Made by a program: the position numbers and the translations under genes. Positions 60,325-64,000 of a stretch of 64,000 nucleotides of DNA are shown in pieces. A model generated the notes under the pieces. The model did not search any database. It was given only the letters and a program-made list of their open reading frames with translations, and had not been told where the DNA came from. Every line of letters begins with the position of its first letter. The first letter of the stretch is position 1. Source of the stretch: Paenalcaligenes suwonensis (GTDB lineage: Bacteria > Pseudomonadota > Gammaproteobacteria > Burkholderiales > Burkholderiaceae_B); contig NZ_JAANPV010000006.1 in the NCBI RefSeq assembly GCF_011290505.1, positions 186,001 through 250,000 of the forward strand, given 5' to 3'.

Positions 60325-61548
60325 ATGAATACAACCGTACGCTCACCCATTGATATTGAAGAGTTTGATAGCAGCTATTTTCAGCAGGAAACCGATGAGG
60401 TCTACGCCCTGCCCCCAGAGTGCTTCACGTCGGAAGAATTTTTTCAGTTTGAATTGAATGCCGTTTGGAAAACACAGTGGTTCTGTGTAGGCCGTGCAAC
60501 TGATATTCCTAAAGCGGGTGATTTTTTCACCTTTGATGTAGGAAATGATGCCCTCTTCGCCGTACGCACTCGTGACGGTGACATTAATATACTGTCCAAC
60601 GTCTGTCGTCACCGCAATATGCTGCTGTTGGAGGGTGCAGGTAATGTGCGCCGCATTAGCTGTCCTTTGCATGCTTGGGTTTATAACTTAGACGGTGAGT
60701 TAGTCTCTGCTCCTGGCCTGACAGACACCGGTGCAAGCTTCGACCCTAAGAGCGTATGTTTACCCAAAATTCGCTCCGAAGTATGGGAAGGATTCATCTT
60801 TATTAACTACGATGCATTGGCCCCTGCACTGCATACCCGACTGGGTAATTTAAGCACTCAGCTAGCGAACTACCGTATGTCAGAGCTGAAGTCTTCAGAA
60901 CCGCTGAAGATGGAAAACTTTGACTGGAACTGGAAAATCTTCAACGACGAGTGCTACCACTGTAGTTTCCTGCATGCCTCTTCGTGGGGAGCCATGTACG
61001 AAACCAACCCAGAACGTGTAGATGAAAGCGCCGTTTTCAACGACGTTCCTAACGGCATTGTGTCGTACAACCTAATTTCCACCCACAAAGATGCTGCCCC
61101 TACCCATACCGGCTCTATTTTGCAGCCTCCTATGGATTCGCTTACCGATGTAGAGCGCACCCAATTATCGTATGTCACCGTGGCCCCTAATCTTTTGCTA
61201 GTCGCCATGCCAGACAAAGTGAAGTACTTCATGTGGCTACCTAAAAGTGCCAAGCAATCGACGTATGGTGTGTCGTGGATGTACCCCGAATCTACTCTGA
61301 AACGTGAAGATCACAGAGAGAAATTCGACCAAGAACACGATGACCTTTACCCCGTCATGATTGAGGACCTTTTTGCATGGCGCCGTTCACACATGGGCAT
61401 GCAGTCCAACTTTGCATCACGTGGTCGGTTAACTAACGAAGAGCTGGTCATCAAACGTCTACAAAACTGGCTGATTGATCTCTACCGCGCGGAAGACCTC
61501 CGTGCTGACGAAAAAAGCCGAGTATTGCCTATCAGAGTGATTGCTTAA
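60325..61548 (+). CDS. Rieske non-heme iron oxygenase, alpha subunit
   Basis: This 407-residue oxygenase has the Rieske [2Fe-2S] motif with C94-R-H96 and C113-P-L-H116, and a mononuclear iron site with H212 and H217 in NDECYHCSFLH. The C-terminal SRPBCC-type domain continues to the end. No beta subunit follows, so it is the alpha-only type, like those acting on aromatic acids or quaternary amines. Electrons should come from the reductase in the next gene. AAGGAG lies eight bases before the ATG; a longer frame upstream is rejected. Substrate unknown. Confidence 0.93.
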   Translation: MNTTVRSPIDIEEFDSSYFQQETDEVYALPPECFTSEEFFQFELNAVWKTQWFCVGRATDIPKAGDFFTFDVGNDALFAVRTRDGDINILSNVCRHRNMLLLEGAGNVRRISCPLHAWVYNLDGELVSAPGLTDTGASFDPKSVCLPKIRSEVWEGFIFINYDALAPALHTRLGNLSTQLANYRMSELKSSEPLKMENFDWNWKIFNDECYHCSFLHASSWGAMYETNPERVDESAVFNDVPNGIVSYNLISTHKDAAPTHTGSILQPPMDSLTDVERTQLSYVTVAPNLLLVAMPDKVKYFMWLPKSAKQSTYGVSWMYPESTLKREDHREKFDQEHDDLYPVMIEDLFAWRRSHMGMQSNFASRGRLTNEELVIKRLQNWLIDLYRAEDLRADEKSRVLPIRVIA

Positions 61549-61566
61549 GGTTCCAGGAGCAGCATC

Positions 61567-62532
61567 ATGCAGCAAACATTGCAAACACGCGTGCTAAAAA
61601 AAACCATGCTGTCAGATCGGGTAGTGGGGTTAACTCTGGCACTACAGGATGGGACTGAGTTTCCGCACTGGGAACCAGGAGCACATATTGAATTGGAACT
61701 GGCAGTGTCCAGAACTGAGCCTTTGTATCGTCAATACTCACTGTGCGGCCAACAAGCCAATACTCGTGAATGGCAAATAGCAGTTCTAAAAGACGACGCT
61801 AGTCGTGGTGGCTCCACCTACATTCATGAGGTGTTGCAAGAAGGTGATGCTCTACCTGTCAGCATCCCCAAAAATCACTTTCCGTTTGCTGCAAACAAGA
61901 AGTGCTTCTTCATTGCGGGCGGCATAGGCATTACGCCTATTGTTCCTATGATCCAAGCTGCTGCGGCGGCTGGTTTGGACTGGCGCTTGCTGTACCTAGC
62001 GAGGAATCAGTCTGACTTCATCTTCGTTGAGTCTCTACAGAAATTAGACGCCTCGCGCATTACTACCCATGCGTCCAATCAAGACGGCTTATTTGACTTA
62101 GCAGCAGCCCTGCAAGCATTGGATCAAGACACCACCGTGTACTCATGCGGTCCACAAGCTTTGTTAAATGCGCTGGAAACCTATCAACAGGAGCAGGCGC
62201 ACATAGGTTGGCAATTAGTAGTAGAGCGGTTTTCTGTGGAAACCACAGCAGAGATGCTAACTGGCAGTAGCTTTACCGTGACGTTACAAAAGTCCGGAAA
62301 AAGCATTGCGGTGGCCAGTGACGAGACCATTTTGTCAGCCCTGAAACGCGAGGGCATACGCGTGAAATGTTCGTGCCAAAACGGTAGTTGTGGCACATGT
62401 GAAACCGTTGTCATTTCTGGCCTGCCAGAACACCGAGACTTCGTACTTTCTGAAGAAGAACGGCAATCAAATGAAACCATGATGATCTGCGTATCACGCG
62501 CGTTATCAAGCGAGTTGGTTTTGGATCTATAA
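61567..62532 (+). CDS. Oxygenase reductase with C-terminal 2Fe-2S ferredoxin domain
   Basis: This 321-residue protein is of the phthalate dioxygenase reductase/VanB type: a flavin domain with PLYRQYSLCGQQ, an NAD domain with FFIAGGIGITPIVPMIQAA and VYSCGPQALLNALE, and a plant-type ferredoxin domain with CSCQNGSCGTCE plus a later Cys in MMICVSRA. It passes electrons from NADH to the Rieske oxygenase just upstream. AGGAG precedes the ATG. The gene lies 18 bp after the oxygenase stop, within one operon. Confidence 0.94.
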   Translation: MQQTLQTRVLKKTMLSDRVVGLTLALQDGTEFPHWEPGAHIELELAVSRTEPLYRQYSLCGQQANTREWQIAVLKDDASRGGSTYIHEVLQEGDALPVSIPKNHFPFAANKKCFFIAGGIGITPIVPMIQAAAAAGLDWRLLYLARNQSDFIFVESLQKLDASRITTHASNQDGLFDLAAALQALDQDTTVYSCGPQALLNALETYQQEQAHIGWQLVVERFSVETTAEMLTGSSFTVTLQKSGKSIAVASDETILSALKREGIRVKCSCQNGSCGTCETVVISGLPEHRDFVLSEEERQSNETMMICVSRALSSELVLDL

Positions 62533-62554
62533 AAATAAACAGGAAAAAAACATC

Positions 62555-63427
62555 ATGAAAAAAGTGGTAGTAACTGGCGGCTCTGGTCGCGTTGGCTCCT
62601 ACGTAGTTCAGCAGCTCATGCAAAGCATGGAGGTAGTCGTTGCTGACTTGAAACCTAGCCAGCATCAGGTGTCATTTATTGAAACTGATGTAATGGATCT
62701 AGATGCCGTACGCGCAGCCACCAAGGATGCTGATGCGGTTATTCATTTAGCCGCCATTGATTTCGACTGGAAAGCGCCGGAAGAACAATACATCAATGTC
62801 AACGTACGAGGCACATGGCATGTACTGCAAGCGTGTAGGGAAAATGGCGTTAAGAAAGTGGTGCTGTGTTCCAGTATCTCAGCCTGCGGCCTGTCAGAAA
62901 TGCGCGCCGACTGGAAACCCCAAAGCCTGCCCGTTGACGAAACCCATGAGAACAAACCTTATCAGGCATACAGCGTCAGCAAAATCATGATGGAACAAAT
63001 GGCAAAAAGCTTCAGTGATGCCACCGACATGGAAATCATCTGCTTACGCCCACTAGCGGTTGTCTTGCCTGAAACCATCGATGCTTACATACAGTTTGTG
63101 GACACCAAAGACCGTAACTGGCTGTTCTATTACATTTGGGCTGCCGATTTGGCACGTGCCTTCGAGGCAGCCGTCAACATAGAAGGGTTACGTTACGGCG
63201 TGTTTTTCATTAGCGCAGATGACACCTCGCACCCTCTTCCCACTACAGAGTGGTACCAAAGCATTATCGGCTCTGTTCCTGAAATTAAGAACCCACGGTG
63301 GTATCAAGAGAACCCACGAGCGTCTATTTTCAGCAGTCATGCTGCCAAAGAAATCCTAGGCTGGCACCCAAGTACAGACTTTAACCAATTGCGTGAAGAG
63401 TACGCCGTCGCCAACGATCCGGCGTAA
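62555..63427 (+). CDS. NAD(P)-dependent epimerase/dehydratase family protein
   Basis: This 290-residue extended SDR has VVVTGGSGRVGSYVVQQL, DAVIHLAAIDFDW, the Ser in VVLCSSISACG and YQAYSVSK with the Tyr-Lys pair. The C-terminal substrate lobe is of the epimerase/dehydratase group with WHPSTDF near the end. In this operon it may act on the oxygenase product, for example as a dehydrogenase of a dihydrodiol or a hydroxylated side chain; that is inference. The ribosome site AGGAAAAA is weak. Confidence 0.88.
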   Translation: MKKVVVTGGSGRVGSYVVQQLMQSMEVVVADLKPSQHQVSFIETDVMDLDAVRAATKDADAVIHLAAIDFDWKAPEEQYINVNVRGTWHVLQACRENGVKKVVLCSSISACGLSEMRADWKPQSLPVDETHENKPYQAYSVSKIMMEQMAKSFSDATDMEIICLRPLAVVLPETIDAYIQFVDTKDRNWLFYYIWAADLARAFEAAVNIEGLRYGVFFISADDTSHPLPTTEWYQSIIGSVPEIKNPRWYQENPRASIFSSHAAKEILGWHPSTDFNQLREEYAVANDPA

Positions 63428-63476
63428 TCACAGACTCACTACCCTACTACTAAAAACTTAAAAACGGAGACGTATC

Positions 63477-64000
63477 ATGACAGGAATAAAAACAGGCATA
63501 TTGGACTGGACTGGTGATAACCCCTTTATTTACTTAAAAACCGATCCAGAACAGGACTGGTCTTCTCTTTCGTTGTATTTCCGTATTGCCAGCTCTGAGT
63601 ACGGTAGTGGCCACGCCATATTGGTAGTCGATAATCCATACCAAGCAGGCAGTGACAACGATACCCGTTTGCTTATCACCGACAATCAGCCTTTGGCTGA
63701 ATATTTAGTCCGTGACTTCGTACGTCACTTTGGCTTATTCCGTAAAGCAGTAGCCTTGGATTCATTAAAAATCATCAGTGATGGCGTATTCCACACGGTC
63801 AACCACTATCCCGAAGTAGTGACGGAAAGTGTGTCGTCCAGTAGCGCCAACCTCAAGGTAGAAATGCAGTGGCATAACATGTCACAACCGGCCATTTGCG
63901 TCGATCTGCCACAGGACCAAACACAAACTCAAAAACATGAAATGATGTGTGTGTTCCATCCGGCACAGCACGCCCGTGTTTTGGTAAATGATGTTGCTTT
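63477..64000 (+). CDS. Unrecognised protein, 5' part of gene, cut by window end
   Basis: An open frame of at least 174 codons begins with ATG at 63477 after GGAG, 49 bp past the epimerase stop, and runs off the window. The start reads MTGIKTGILDWTGDNPFIYL; further on are a GSGHAILVVDNPYQAGSDND stretch and LVRDFVRHFGLFRKAVAL. No signal peptide or membrane helix is visible, and I recognise no family. Its spacing and strand make it the fourth gene of the Rieske operon, so a role in the same pathway is likely. Confidence 0.75.
   Translation, partial: MTGIKTGILDWTGDNPFIYLKTDPEQDWSSLSLYFRIASSEYGSGHAILVVDNPYQAGSDNDTRLLITDNQPLAEYLVRDFVRHFGLFRKAVALDSLKIISDGVFHTVNHYPEVVTESVSSSSANLKVEMQWHNMSQPAICVDLPQDQTQTQKHEMMCVFHPAQHARVLVNDVA

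Overview
This window looks like chromosome from a moderate-GC member of the Burkholderiales, most probably Alcaligenaceae. The basis is gene order: cysS, a HhH-GPD DNA glycosylase, accA, tilS, lysC and tRNA-Ser(GCT) on one strand, with a TPR protein, a cyclophilin and lpxH diverging from cysS, is a neighbourhood I associate with that group. The many periplasmic binding proteins of tricarboxylate (Bug/TctC) and branched-chain amino acid type fit the same assignment. The genus cannot be fixed from the sequence alone.

Layout. 1-2240: three tandem CorA-family genes, the first cut by the window edge and the middle one with SMN in place of the GMN signature. 2263-6724: an AspT-family exchanger behind a long Orn/Lys/Arg-type decarboxylase. 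6904-8128: a PTP-like phosphatase, a 42-residue membrane protein and tRNA-Ser. 8223-16088: the housekeeping block. 16127-23247: a tricarboxylate cluster (PrpB-like lyase, PrpF-like isomerase, GntR/FCD regulator, TctCBA-type transporter, AbrB-type membrane protein) with two near-identical operator candidates. 23325-29759: uppP, suhB, trmJ, a MarR/EamA pair with twin palindromes, mscS and a luciferase-like monooxygenase. 29963-32990: a proXVW betaine-type ABC operon. 33172-34653: an MBL-fold protein with a divergent HxlR regulator.

35405-48449 is a catabolic island. A GMC oxidoreductase, a shikimate-dehydrogenase-like protein, two SDRs, a quinone oxidoreductase, a zinc alcohol dehydrogenase and a Liv-type ABC importer are arranged around a GntR/FCD and a LacI regulator. 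Matching TGAAGCG(C/T)TTCA palindromes stand before both large operons, so the LacI protein probably co-regulates uptake and oxidation of one unknown substrate.

48446-52788: nitronate monooxygenase, then a three-gene cassette of periplasmic retropepsin-like protease, membrane transglutaminase-like protein and ATP-grasp ligase-like protein. 53496-64000: leuA, two NimR-like AraC regulators around a CynX/NimT transporter, a LysE exporter, and a LysR-linked Rieske oxygenase operon that runs off the window.

The most notable non-coding feature is a family of about 60-70 bp hairpin repeats, seven copies, all in three convergent intergenic gaps. Two gaps, 18 kb apart, carry the same ordered triplet inside a larger duplicated block. 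No insertion sequence, transposase, CRISPR array or rRNA gene was seen.
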